Part shown: positions 33,645 to 47,100 of the stretch, piece by piece | How the letters are laid out: the number at the start of each line of letters is the position of its first letter | Numbering within the stretch: the first letter of the stretch is position 1 | Assembly (NCBI GenBank): GCA_028015205.1 | Contig: CM051511.1 | Span: 9,858,001-9,922,000, forward strand | DNA: 64,000 nt | Direction of reading: 5' to 3' | Origin: Mytilisepta virgata | Lineage: Eukaryota > Mollusca > Bivalvia > Mytilida > Mytilidae | Position numbers and translations under genes: made by a program | The notes under the pieces: model-generated | What the model was told of the DNA's origin: nothing | Seen by the model: only the letters and a program-made list of their open reading frames with translations | Database searches by the model: none

Positions 33645-33912
33645 GCAGTGATATCTGAACAGGGGTGCAAGTGTGGAAAGAAGCCGTGATATCTGAACAG
33701 GGATGCCAGCGTGGAAAGAAGCCGTGATATCTGAACAGGGATGCCAGTGTGGAAAGAAGCTGTGATATCTGAACAGGGATGCCAGTGTGGAAAGAAGCCG
33801 TGATATCTGAACAGGGATGCCAGCGTGGAAAAAAGCAGTGATATCTGAACAGGGATGCCAGCGTGGAAAGAAGCCGTGGTATCTGAACAGGGATGCCAGC
33901 TTGGAAAGAAGC
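33645..33912. repeat. 38-bp minisatellite, seven units
   Basis: The unit gatatctgaacagggatgcc plus agcgtggaaagaagccgt repeats at 33648, 33686, 33724, 33762, 33800, 33838 and 33876. Units differ by one to four bases; the first and last are the most diverged. Because 38 is not a multiple of three and stops are absent, all three minus-strand frames stay open and give apparent proteins with rotated repeats. These are not genes. Confidence 0.95.
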
Positions 33913-34417
33913 AAAACTTCTGTACCATAAATAAATTACTTTCAGAAAAAAGAAACTGTAATTTAAGTGGAAAAATCTGGATTGCAAAAGGTAAAATTCC
34001 ACTGAAAGGCAAAAGAGAACTATGTAATTGTTCACTTTTTCATCCTAAGTAACAGAAATGGCTTGTCACTTCAAACTTTCAAAGTGGATAACTCTGTAAT
34101 GCTTTGTATAAAATAGACTATATTTTTTTCTTTGATATTACAAAGGAGCATATTGTACTTACATCCATTTTTATGCATAGATAAAAAGCTTACCCCAAAA
34201 CAAAAGTAAATTTCCTTGTTAAACTTTTCCTTTAAGGAAACAGCTGATGGAATTTGATGGATTGGAATCTATAAATATACATTTACATTGTAGAGAAATA
34301 CTTGTAAACAGATGGTGATAACGTATTTGCTGAATATAAACGAAATTTGTCAAGAGTAGAACACATCTTACCATGAATTGGATTTGAAGTCGCGTATATA
34401 CTACTGTGCATCTTTTT

Positions 34418-35004
34418 AGCTCACCTGGCCCAAAGGGCCATGTGAGTTTTGTCATCACTTGGTGTCTATGGAAGGACCTTTATAAAGTTTGCATATTTCG
34501 TTCCAGTCAGACAATATGGCAGCCATTATGAATTATTTCTGATTGGACAAATTTTAAAAATCTCTGAAACCCCTAAGCCAAATGAGCTTAAACTTGGTAT
34601 GAAGCATCCATGGAAGGACCTTTATACATTTTGCATATTTTGTTCCGATCAAAGAACTTATATGGGCACCATAATGAATTCTTATTTCTGATAGGTCAAA
34701 ATTTCAAAAATGAAATTTTCTGAAACCACAAAGCCAAATGAGCTGTAACTTGGTATGAAGCATCTGTGGGAGGACCTTTATAAAGTTTCGCCCCGGTTGG
34801 ACAGCTTATATGGCAGCTATGATGAATTATTTTTGATTGGTCAAAATTTCAAAAATCTCCTCTGAAACCATATAGCCAAATTAACTGATACTTGGAATGA
34901 AACATCTATAGAAGATCTATTACAATTTTCACTTGAAATAAAATGGATTGATTGTGGGACTGTCAGATGAGCTATACAGGCTCAATTCTCTTGAGCCTCT
35001 TGTT
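34418..35004. mobile_element. Interspersed element bounded by short hairpins
   Basis: It starts 'agctcacctggcccaaagggcca' (CTCAC...GTGAG around a GGCCC/GGGCC hairpin) and ends 'ggctcaattctcttgagcctcttgttt' (GGCTCAA/TTGAGCC hairpin). The interior is three diverged units of about 140-180 bp with 'gccaaatgagct...acttggtatgaagcatc' and 'aggacctttata' blocks. This start and end are familiar from many molluscan genomes. No ORF of note. Confidence 0.65.
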
Positions 35005-35180
35005 TCAAACTGCAAGTGGTTTTTCGGGAATAATTGAAATGTTTCTTTGAAGTGAAAGTCAAAAGCATTACACTATCTTTTGTTTCTAATAGTCTTAATG
35101 AATTATTGTCTTTCCTACTGATAAAACGTCATAAATATTTTATGAGAGCTGATTTTCCAATTGTTATGTGCAATGAGTAA

Positions 35181-35319
35181 CCAGAGTGAGTTATCTTTTC
35201 CTAACCAATGTAGGCAAGGGAGATAATAAATTTGTCTCCCTTTTAGCCTCAGGACAAAAGGGAGAGAATTTAATTATCTCCCTTACCTACATTGGTTAGG
35301 AAAAGATAACTCACTCTGG
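35181..35319. mobile_element. 139-bp near-perfect palindrome (fold-back element)
   Basis: Arms of about 65 bp start 'ccagagtgagttatcttttcctaacc' and pair with 'ggttaggaaaagataactcactctgg' at the right end. They carry 'agggagataat' internally and have only a few mismatches around a short centre (agcctcagg). Weaker complementarity continues outwards (caatgag / ctcattcattg). It would form a long DNA or RNA hairpin. Confidence 0.85.
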
Positions 35320-37808
35320 TTCCTCATTCATTGATTTCTGCATCATAGATGACATCACTACAAGAAATGCGATGCATAACATGTGCAAGTTCTTGTTTCC
35401 GAAGGTTTGATCCATATACTGTACAGAATAGTAATTGAAGTCTGGAGTTTTTCTTCAAGAAATCAGTTGCCCAGGTATGTGGGACACAGTGTCGACAGAC
35501 TGATGATTAACTACATTTTTGTATTTATATTAACTACTTTGAACACTTGGCTTTGTCGTCCTCCTAACAAGATTCTGCTTGGTTAATGAACAAAATAATG
35601 AAGTCTGTTTTACAAAATAATACTTTAATGAAATTTTAACAAGCATTTTAAATATGAGTATAACAAACGTAAACGTGATATATAAATTTTTTGATATGTG
35701 AATATATTTATATCACAATATAACATAACAATTATCACATATGTACAAATGAAACATTTGTTTGTCTCAAAATGTAGAAATACACATAAACTGTACATTT
35801 ATGATACAAATTAGGTCATATTACTCAATAATTCAACAATGTATTTACATGTGGATTTCTTCTTTTTCCCAAAGAGCACATTTTGGGGATTTTTCTCAAA
35901 TTTGCAATTTACCATGTACAATCAATATGCATTGAAGTTTCGTTGAACTTTTTCACGAAAATTATGTGCTGTAAAAAACAACCTTCTGTTAATGTTAATA
36001 AAGCAATTGTTAACTATGAGACAGAAAAAGAGACGATTGTTTAACAGAAACAAATGCTGCAATGTTTAGTTTGTTTATAAATTTACAGCAATTTCAATAA
36101 CACTTAACATATTTAAGTGACCAATTTTTTAACAGGGACTTATCTACATTTTTGTGTAGATGGCTAAATGGAGATCTAAGTCACCAACTTAAAATTTTTA
36201 GAGCAAAAGAATTCACAGCTAAATTTTGACTAAGGGGAAATAACTCTTGCTCTTTTTTTGTGGAGAGTTGTAAAAGAAAATGGTGCAAAAATCTTGTCAT
36301 TTCATTGCTTTAAATTTGATTAATACATCAGTTTCAACAACATTGGAATACAAAATTAACTTTGCTAATGTATTTATAGAATATTTTACTAGGAAATTAA
36401 TAGCAAAATATGTCAATTTGTCTTTACCCATATTTTTATACCTTTGTTATTAATTTTGTTTTAAGCTGTGATATATTGAATTCTAATAAAAAGTCTCTAC
36501 TTCTTCCATGTCTCTCTTGGAAGAAGAAGCCACTTTTCCAAAAACCTAAACTAGATTTTACTCTTTTATTGATGGAAGAAGCCAAAAATATTTGAACACA
36601 ACAATGGCAGGAAAACTGACCATCCTTTTAAATTTAGTCCAACGTCTTACAAACCTTTGTCAAAAGCAATAATCAAACTCAAAAACATGATAACAAGCTA
36701 GTGATTACACTTGGTTACCATGGCTCTCTTTCACTGTTGTCAAAAAGGAATACGTCAGTAAGGTGACACTAAATAAGCTCTTGAAAATCCTGCAAACAAG
36801 ATAACCCTGTCAATATGGCTACATATAATATGTTAACCCTGTCTATATAGCTTCTTATAATATTGTTAATTAAATGAGACAGAATAAACAAAAATAACAG
36901 ATAAAATTTAAAACTGACATTAACATACAATATATCTAACATTTTATAATATGTTTTTTTTTATACCCTGTCCCCAGTATCTGCATATTATCAATATATA
37001 TTTTCATACACTACAATAATATTGTGTATATATAAATACATCATCATATATTGTTCAGCTATTGCTAATTTGTCATATTATATTTTCCAGGTATAAATAT
37101 CTAAATTATAGAAATATTTCTATTGAATAACTACATGAATAAATGTATTAATGAATACTGGCTCTTTGATAAATTTATAATACTTATGATAATATTGCAT
37201 ATTATAAGTCATGGAGCTTTATTTCAAACAATAATAAAAACTGTCATATTTATAGCAATTCTTTTGATGAATTATCTCCCTTGGCAAAGTTACCCGGCCT
37301 TCAATCAGCCCATAGAACCAAAAGGAGACAAATATAATTGTTGCCTATAAAGATGTGAATATCCAAAATTGTCAACCTGAGTACGAGTTATTCCCCTCAG
37401 GGTAAAATTGTCTACCTGAGTATGGGGAATAACCCATACCTAGGATGACAATTTTCCATATTCACCGACTTATGGGCAGTAATTTTATTATTATATTCAA
37501 CTAACTATGGAATGATGATTATGATAGCTCAAGAGGCTATTTCCCAGAGAATAATAGTATAATTTACTGCCTAATGTTATTCAAGAGGGTTATTCCCCAG
37601 TGTACAATAGTATTATTCACTGCTTATTGTTTTTGAAGCAAGGTTATTCACCTGAACTGCCAGTTAACGAAAATATTTCAAATTGTTTCACATCCTGTGA
37701 TAAGTTATGATCCAATCAATTCATTTTTATATATATATATGTAAGGTATAATAATTATAATTATCGCCCTAAACTTAGTTAAGGGAGATAATTCACTAAT
37801 GTTACTCA
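35320..37808. other. Intergenic, no gene seen
   Basis: AT-rich sequence with scattered stops in all frames. Short open frames (for example 36410-36595 and 37123-37350 plus) have biased, low-complexity composition and no recognisable domain. The motif 'agggagataa' recurs. Confidence 0.5.
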
Positions 37809-39139
37809 TCTATAATACTAAATTTACGAATTAGCCGAATAGGCGGCAAAACGCGTGGTTCAAAATAAACGATGTATGGTTCAGATTATAAAGGTTATTA
37901 TCGGATTTGATAATCTGCATTTATAAATTTTAAACTGCAGTTTTGTTTATGTGCAAATGGAATTTGCATGGACTTTTCCGGTATGAATTCTCCCAACATA
38001 TCCCTTAGAAGGTTCTCGAATGCATCATTTTAACACATTGATTTAAATAAACAATTATCACATATTTTAAATGTATTTTTGTTTGAAATTACGGAAGAAG
38101 AATAAAACAAATTAAAAACATTGTCCTTCGAGTGGAATGTTTCCGCTTCATGTATTCAGGATTGTTTTTTCTACCATTATGCAATTTCTCCTAACTATAA
38201 ACATTATGAACTTTGAAGATTATGAAGAAGTAAGGCAAAGTTCAGAGGAATTCCTAACTTAATTGGTTTTCGGATTGCTCGGATGTTTACTTTGCACAAA
38301 GTGATAAAACCAACCATTATCCATTTTTACATTATTTGTCGTGTGACCTGTCTAAATATATCTCTACCATACAATTCCCTGTAAGCCCTAGATAAAAATA
38401 TTTTTTAACAAATGGTCATCTTTATCATTAATGACGAAATTTATCTCGGACATCTTTATAAACGTGGACAGCACACGCAGCCACACACTAAAAATGCTTT
38501 TATCGTCTATTGGATTTATTTGTGAAATTAAGCCTCGCTTGCCCTGCCCATGATGACAATGAACAATTGGAACAATTATTTTCCAAAAATATGCTCTACT
38601 TAACTCACGGCATTTTTGAAAAATTCATCCGTCACTAAGGAAATGTTTCTGAATGAAAAAGGTAATGCATTATGAAATGTGTATTTAATGAAAGCTTTTC
38701 ATCAAGTTCCAGTTCAGAATTAATTGTAACATAAACATATTGACAATTTATGTGGTTGTATTTTCGTCATAGATTTTGACTATGATGGAACCTTAAGGTC
38801 CAGTTTGGTAATTCTACAGTCTACTTCATCAGTGGATACATCTTCGGTAGTAACGAACAACCGTATGACAATTAGGTCACGTTGACCTACATTTAACGCT
38901 TCATTGACTTTGGTTAAAGTTTGCATTAACATCCATTTCTGGAATACTACAGCATATATAGACATGAAACTATCAGTTGATACCACGTACTTGACAGGAA
39001 AGTTTATGGGAAGCCTGTCACAACATCCACATTGAGTTCCTGTTCCACGAATGCCATGGCCGCAAAAATTTTTTAAAGTGAATATGGCCACCACAAAAAA
39101 ATGCTTATTTTCCCGCGCTCGCGCGGGTTCAATGTCTAG
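37809..39139 (+). mobile_element. Non-autonomous Helitron, copy 1
   Basis: The element begins TCTATAATACTAAATTTACG and ends CTAG (39136-39139), preceded by a GC-rich hairpin cccgcgctcgcgcggg (39112-39127) eight bases before the end. It sits between a host A (37808) and T (39140). TC start, 3' hairpin, CTRR end and A/T insertion without duplication are the Helitron hallmarks. At 1331 bp it lacks Rep and helicase. A minus-strand open frame (38780-39094, 104 codons) matches the second copy at 49857-51221 but no family I recognise; it may be captured host sequence. Confidence 0.9.
38780..39094 (-). pseudogene. Possible captured coding fragment inside Helitron copy 1
   Basis: 104 codons with ordinary amino-acid composition (segments such as [18 protein letters not shown] and [15 protein letters not shown]). 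The same frame is kept in copy 2, which has three extra codons near the C-terminal end. It runs opposite to the Helitron strand. Protein family not recognised. Confidence 0.4.
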
Positions 39140-41199
39140 TTCATGTTAACTTTCCAAGAAAACAATCCTGACCAATAGGTAATTATTTAATGTACATACA
39201 TCAATGATTATATCATCTGTCATTAAAAATTAGAACATTTTGTAAAACTTTACTGAAATTTAGTCTTCGATTTAAAAAAAAACAACATTTCTTTTGTATT
39301 GCCATTTTGATTCAATAATGGGAACAAATACAATGGTATTCAGACTATATAATTTTGCATGAAATTTAGGTCGACTGAAGACATTTAATTGATTATCCAA
39401 CTAAACATCTAACATCATATTTTACTGGATGAGAAGAAGATTAAGTGTAAAACCTCCTAGTACAAAGGCAAAGCTACTGGGTTAAAACAAGGTGTGCTAA
39501 ATAGTTCCATTTAAAATAATTACGTATATATATAAGTTCATGTTTTTAAACATTTTTGTTCTGGTTTGCCAAAATTCAGTGAAACCATATTTATTGACAT
39601 TTCTACAATGTTAAATCCAAAAATGCATGGATGACCCTCCCAAATATTAAACCTGACATTAATGCTGTAGATGAAATTAAAAGCGTCAGAAAAAATCACA
39701 AGAACAAAGTAATTAAAGCTAAATGATATGAAGTATTGTCATTTATAATATTGCACACTAAGATTGATCTAAGGAATATTATATTGATATACATAAAAAA
39801 AATTACATGTATATAAAGGTATCATATATTAATTTCATTTATACTGATTAACACTTACCATGCTAAATTGTTTTTCTTTTTTTGCAAATTATGCAAATGC
39901 ATATGCAAATAAGCTAAAGCTTGGAGGTTGTTCAGAGTCTAGATGATGAAGCAACATAAGCTTGTTTAGGCCCAGTAGAGCTGTATACAAAGACACAAAT
40001 GCAACACATGTGTCACTCATGAACCTTGAAACACTTGTGTCACATGCATGACATGCATGCTTTATGCAACGCATGTAATACATGTGTGACACACCCATAT
40101 GAATGGCATGTATCTAAAAAATCTGTGTGCAACGTATTTGTGAATCATGCGTATTACATGGGTTTTGCACATGTGTGTGCAACACACGTGAAACACCTGC
40201 GTCATGCATGTGCACATGTGTGGTATTTTTGCCTGTGTATCCGAGATAGAGTTCAACTGTCAAATGAAAAGATCTGCATGGCAAGTGTTAACAATATTTA
40301 AAAAAAAATAAAATTATGAGTATTTCAAGTATTTGCAGTCGTATGTTTTTCATAAACCTAGTACACATGTATTATATATACAAATAGGTACTACAATATT
40401 ATTTACATATAGGTCTGGTTATAAAATACCAGACTATAAAGATAACATTTTGTTTACATACATTGGAAGAACAAGCCAACACGTATATTTTTTGTTGCAA
40501 AAAATAACAGATACAGTATGTTAATGACAGGTATGCTATCTTTGAGACAAAAATTCTAAATAAATTCCTTCAACAGGTAAATAAAAAGACAAAAAACAGC
40601 ACAATCTAAAACTAAGATGACGACAAATTATAGGGAAGTAAAGTTGTAAACAATGTTTGAATATGGTGAGGGGAAAGTTTGTTTCTTATAATAATTTGGT
40701 GGTCAAAACATATAAAACTTAACACCAAAAAAGCACCATATGACATTTCTTCATTGTGCTTTATAAGAACTTTATAATTCTACATTGTATTATATATACA
40801 TTTGTAAAAAAAATTCTTAGGGGTTCCATGGAACTCAGTGTCTTGCCTGATTTCACTGTTGTCTATGTTTTCAGTGTAATAGTTGAATGTATATAATTTT
40901 TCTTCACGTCTTATTTATTGATCATAAAGATCACAAAGTTTGGCCAAAATTTAGGATGGTTTAAGAAAGTAATTAATGTTTAAAAATCTTTAACCACAGG
41001 CTGAATGTATATGCTGATGCAGACGGAATGTAGGATGGCTATGACTGTTTTCCACGACAAAAGTCGAAGGCTCGACAAAAAAGTAAAACTGTCTGGAGAC
41101 CATAATAAGAGCATATATTCCTTAGATATAACTGTGCAAAGACTATAATAATATAATATATATCCTTACGTATAATAATGTGAATATTTTAGAGCTTGT
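39140..41199. other. Intergenic / 3' flank of OTUD3
   Basis: No gene seen. A reverse-strand AATAAA near 40913-40918 could end the OTUD3 transcript about 290 bp past its stop. The stretch 39990-40230 is a low-complexity run of ACATGT, GCATGC, TGTGTC and ACACAT words. Confidence 0.45.
39990..40230. repeat. CATG-rich cryptic repeat
   Basis: ACATGT/GCATGC/TGTGACAC-like words recur irregularly, giving a dense run of CATG palindromes (for example 'catgcatgacatgcatgc' and 'gtcatgcatgtgcacatg'). The apparent proteins rich in H, C and M are its translation. Confidence 0.7.
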
Positions 41200-44100
41200 T
41201 TAGATTGTCATCATGGCTATATCTTTAGTCACAACAGTGTGGACATCTTCATCATCACTAAGCTGTGTCTTCATCCCTCCATTTATCTTCATTTTGTGTC
41301 GTTCCTCTGCTCTCTTCTTCTTCTCTAACTTCTTAGCTTCTTTTCTTTGCTTAGCTGTTAACTGGGCCTCCTAAAATGTTAAAATTGCTTCAGTTTTTCT
41401 TCTGTCAAAAATTCTTTCAAGCAAATTTTCATACAGCAAAATTTTAATGACCATGTTATATGTACCAGTTTCAGAGCCAATTAATATTTTTCCACTTGAC
41501 AGGGAAATATCTCATTAGATAAGGAAAATATTTTCCATATTACCATGACTAAATGAAAGTACAGTTGTCTGTATATTTTCTTAAGGAATATATAGATACA
41601 GAAAAGTTTCTTTCTACAATTTACCAATCAGAAAACATGAATCAGTGGACATACGGTAATTATCTGCCAATAACTTTCAAAACATCTACACCAGAAATAA
41701 AATTTTATGAAACCTACTGTCCATTAGTTAAAGTCTTGTCATTCTTAAATTTACCATGATCAGATGATTTGCAAAAGTCAAGTTCATTACCTGCAATGGT
41801 AAAACATAGACTTATTAAAAGTATCCTCATACATATGGTTTAATTTTCATTACCTTTTGTTGTTGCTTAGGTTTTGCTCCACATCCGCTGCCATTACTTA
41901 AAGACTCGTATCCTGAGCTTCCTCCATAACTGTTATCTCTAACATGGGTAGACACGGGTGAATTATTTCCAGTGCAGACACCACTGTCGGTAGATGTTCG
42001 TTGTGAATTTACAGATGCAGTCTCCCCATTTACATCTAAAAATAGAATTTTACAATTATTTATCATTACCAACAATGTTTTGGGTTTAAAACCATAACAA
42101 ACTATGGTCCAATCTCATAGCCCCAACTTCAGCTTGCTCAAACACTCTCAATAATTTGAACAGAAATATTCAACTGGTGTAAATTAAAAGAAAACTTCAG
42201 ATCATCCGAGGAGAACACAGAGGCCAATACATGTTTTGTCATGTAATTGTTTAAGTTTTTAAGATAAAAGGATTAAAATGAAATTAAGATGAATATGTAA
42301 TTAAAACAGTTACACATTACAGGTTCTGAATGGGAATTAAAACAGGGATAATTTTACTACATGAGGAAAAAAGCATAAATGCTGTACAAGAATTATTATG
42401 TCTAATAGAAAAAAGTATCAGACAAATCTAGACAGCTGAAATCAACTTATAGAGAAAGTCATCCAAGATGATAATTATTTCATGGTGTTTCCCCTGATTT
42501 CAAAACCTGTATGCAGGATACAAAGAATATTCATTCACAATATCTACATGTATTCAAATTGTTAGCATACTCTGTTTGTGTTGTCTCAATCAATTATTTT
42601 ATTAAAGCATAGTTGAATCTTTTATCTAAAAGCAGATTTTAAATTTTCGGTGTTTGATTTATATTTTTTCTGAAATACATGTAGAAACCAAAACTTGTGC
42701 ATGTGAAATGTTTTAACAAATACATGGGACTTGTGTGTGAAAGTCAATAAATGTTCTGTAATGACCTGATAATAAAGTCAGCAAAAGCAGCTCTACAAAA
42801 CAAAAGTCCAATCTGTGTAAATAAAACATAGTACATTCTAGTTTTTATTCTCATCTACTCAACATGTTATATGAAAGTAGGTATAATAAAATGCTCCGCT
42901 GGGCGCAGCTAGATACGACCGCAGATGTCGAACCCTGAATAGTTGGGGCAATTATGAACACAACATTCAAGCTTGATACAATACTGAATTTGGATTGTGA
43001 ATAAATATTTGACACAGCATAGGTTTCTGACACAGAATGAATGTTGTCTAAGAACTTAAAAATTTTTAATTTACCTATTCAAACCATATCAGTATTATTT
43101 GCTTTTATATATAAATCAGAAATAACCAATTTAAAATTTAAAATTGGGCACACATATCAATTTCTTGCTATTGCGCAATACTGTGTAATTGAAAATTTCT
43201 TCAAATATTTCACACATAATAGGTTTCTGACACAGAATAACTGAAATCAAAGAACTTAAAATTGGTCATATGATTTGAATTTATATTCAATTTTTTGCTT
43301 CTTGTGCAATACAATATACTGTGGAGAATTGCCCCCCCCCCAAAAAAAAATAATAATTTACCCCTTTTTTTAGCTTTTGTGCAATACACTATGAAGTTGC
43401 ACATTGACACCCCCTCCCAAAAAAAAAAACAAAAAACAGTAAAATTTATTGTAACCTCCCCCCCTTTTTTTGCTAAAAAAAAATTTGAAATTTTCTTTTT
43501 AATTTATGAAATATGAAATGAGAAAAAATTACCCCCTCCCCAATTTCTCATTTACCCCCCCCCCCCCCCCCCCAAATTTTGTTTTCAATCCCCCCCCATT
43601 TCTTTATACTTTGCAACCATAACAGCCCATTTAAATACACCATAACATATTAAAATAAAAAATGACATCATAGTCATGGATGGCAAATTTTAAATATACA
43701 TAATTTAAAAGCAGTTTAGATAAGATAAACAAAAAAGCTTCATCAGCACATTTTATATTGGCAAATTTCCAATGGAATTTGTTAATAATAAAGTTTTGAT
43801 AACAGGGCACACATATCAATTTCTTGCTATTGCACAATACTGTGCAATTGAAAATTTCTTCAAATATTTGACACATAATAGGTTTCTGACACAGAATAAC
43901 TGAAATAAGGACTTAGAATTGGTCATATGATTTGAATTTATATTCAATTTTTTGCTTTTGTGTAATACAATATGCTGTGGAGAATTGCCCCCCCCCCCCA
44001 AAAAAAAAAAAAATTTACCCCCTTTTTAGCTTTAATTTTGGACCCGATTTGGACCAACTTGAAAACTGGGCCCATAATAAAAAAACTAAGTACATGTTTA

Positions 44101-47100
44101 GATTCAGCATATCAAAGAACCCCAAGAATTCAATTTTTGTTAAAATCAAACTAAGTTTAATTTTGGACCCTTTGGACCTTAATGTAGACCAATTTGAAAA
44201 CGGGACCAAAAATTAAGAATCTAAATGCACAGTTAGATTCGGCATATCAAAGAACCCCAATAGTTCAATTTTCGATGAAATCAAACAAAGTTTAATTTTG
44301 GACCCCGATTTGGACCAACTTGAAAACTGGGCCTATAATAAAAAAACTAAGTACATGTTTAGATTCAGCATATCAAAGAACCCAAAGTATTCAATTTTTG
44401 TTAAAATCAAACTAAGTTTAATTTTGGACCTTTTGGACCTTAATGTAGACCAATTTGAAAACGGGACCAAAAATTAAGAATCTAAATGCATGGTTAGATT
44501 CGGCATATCAAAGAACCCCAATAGTTAAATTTTCAATGAAATCAAACAAAGTTTAATTTTGGACCCTTTTGGCCCCTAATTCCTAAACTGTTGGGACCAA
44601 AACTCCAAAAATCAATCCCAACCTTCCTTTTGTGGTCATAAACCTTGTGTTTAAATTTCATAGATTTCTATTTACTTATACTAAAGTTATTGTGCAAAAA
44701 CCAAGAAAAATGCTTATTTTAGCCCTTTTTTAGCCCTTAATTCCTAAACTGTTGGGTCCAAAACTCCCAAAAACAATCCCAACCTTCCTTTTGTGGTCAT
44801 AAACCTTGTGTTAAAATTTCATAGATTTCTATTTACTTATACTAGAGTTATTGTGCGAAAACCAAGAAAAATGCTTATTGGGCCCTTTTTTGGCCCCTGA
44901 TTCTTAAACTGTTGGGACCAAAACTCCCAAAATCAATCCCAACCTTCCTTTTGTGGTCATAAACCTTGTGTTTAAATTTCATAGATTTCTATTAACTTAT
45001 ACTAAAGTTATAGTGCGAAAACCAAATGTCTTCGGACGACGACGCAGACGACGGACGACGACGCAGACGACGACGACGCCAACGTCATACCAATATACGA
45101 CCGCAAAAATTTTGCGGTCGTATAAAAATTCAAAATGCAGGTAAAATTTTAAATAAGTTTATTCCTGTTTGTCTCCTTGTATCCCCCCTGTATCTAAAAC
45201 AAACACTTACAATCATCGCTGAAAGACATTATCTGTAGTATATGAGCGATGGTGCTATCTACATCATTGTCACATTCATACAGAGCCTCATGTATCAGTG
45301 TTAAATCCTGAAAATCAGCAAAAATTTATATTTAAGATAAGATCTTACTTCCATCAGAATAAACGTCTTTTAGACACTAGACAGGCATCAGAAATTAACA
45401 AAAACTTGCAAACCTATCTGTTGTATTTATTTAAAGAAATGTGTGAAATTAAAATCATACTTTAAAAATTATGTACAGCTCATTTTGCACAGAGTTTGGG
45501 ATAGCTGGCTCTGTAATTACATTCTTAAATTGCAATCCTAGATGTTAAAATGTTCACACAGGCTGATAATAAAATGGCAATGCCAATAGAAACAAAGCTG
45601 TGTGTTTCAACAGACATCCCATGAACAACAAATACACACTTCTTTCATAATATATTACATTAACATTTAAAACTAAAAGCACGGATTACTCACATTACAA
45701 CCAGTGGCAGCCATTATTTCTTGTTCTATAATCTCCATATTTCTAACAGCCTTCACCACTCTGCCACAATGTGGCACTCCACTACTTGCTTCACCATTTG
45801 TCTCTGTCACTAGTTTTGACTGAGAATCACCACCAATCTGAAAGTTCACATGGTAATTGTTTTGAACTAGAACTGTGAGTGACCTCACTGAGGGATATCC
45901 CCCCCCCCCTTTGCAATACTATAAAATGTTCAAACTTTGGAATACTGGTATATGAGCAAGTTACCTATGTATTGTTTAAAACCAATACTGTTTCATCTGT
46001 ATACATGAGAATTACAACATTCTAATGACTTTTTTACAAGAGGTTACTGAGGTCACTTCAAATGTCATTGAGTCACATCTGGAGGTAGTTTACTACAACT
46101 TTGTAAAGTGTAATAAAAATCCAATAAGCCATTTAGGAGGAGTTGTGCTTACAAGCTTGAAACATGTAAAACCCTTAAACTGGATTATCTCGCTTTGCAA
46201 GCATCCGGCAATAATTATCTTACTTCATGCACATCTACATATGATGCCCAACCATCATATAAATTTTAAAGTTTCATGAAAATCCATTGAATGGTTTAGA
46301 GGAGTTGCACTTACAAGCTTTAAACATGTAAAACCCTTAAGTTGGATAATCTCCCTTTGCAAGCATCCCCTGAAAATTATCTTGCTTCATTCACATCTAC
46401 ACATGATGCCCAACCTTCATATAAAGATTCATCCAAATCAATTGAACAGTTTAGGAGGATTTGTGCTCACAAGGTATATAGACAGATGGTTGGGCAGACA
46501 GACGAACAGAAGGACAAGGTGATTCCTGTTTACACCCCCAAACTTTGTTTGCAGAGGGAATAATTAATATACATGTATATCTTTTAGTAAGAAATTCAAT
46601 AAAGGCATTAAAAGATAATCTTGTTTAAATGATTTTAATGGAGCCTTCCTTAAGAGACTAACTGTGCCATTATGTAGTCTTTCAAGACAGCTTTCTTAAA
46701 AGTGTTATTTCATACAGTACGTGGCACTTTTCAGAAGTCTCTCGTCACATAAACGAAGGTCTCTCATGTAAGGTTTAATGTATCATGAGATGTGTATTTC
46801 CTTATCATGTATCTTACCTTGACTTTGATATTTGCTGGAGATTCAGTGTTGTCCCCTAGTTTACGTACACTGGAATAATGGTCTCCATTGTGATATGATA
46901 TGTGGATCTGTTTTGTTGTTGGACTGGCTGTTTTAGGTCCCTGAATCTATTAGACAGTTGCTCATAAATTTTCTTGTTTTGCTACATGTACTGTATACTT
47001 TCAGCTTTTTACAATACAGTCAAACCTGTCTACCGGTATAAATGGCACCCAAGGGACAAAAAAAATGATTAGAGGCTTTGTTAATGAATGAGACTTTTTC

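Noticed and set aside
33570..34035. Three overlapping ORFs of 114-150 codons with repeats
   Set aside because: Rotated translations of the same 38-bp minisatellite; no start context, no domain.
40026..40301. His/Cys/Met-rich ORFs on both strands, resembling a metal-binding protein
   Set aside because: They follow the CATG-rich low-complexity run in all frames.
45026..45238. Asp/Arg-rich ORF on the plus strand
   Set aside because: Arises from the gacgac repeat at the end of the 2.2-kb element.
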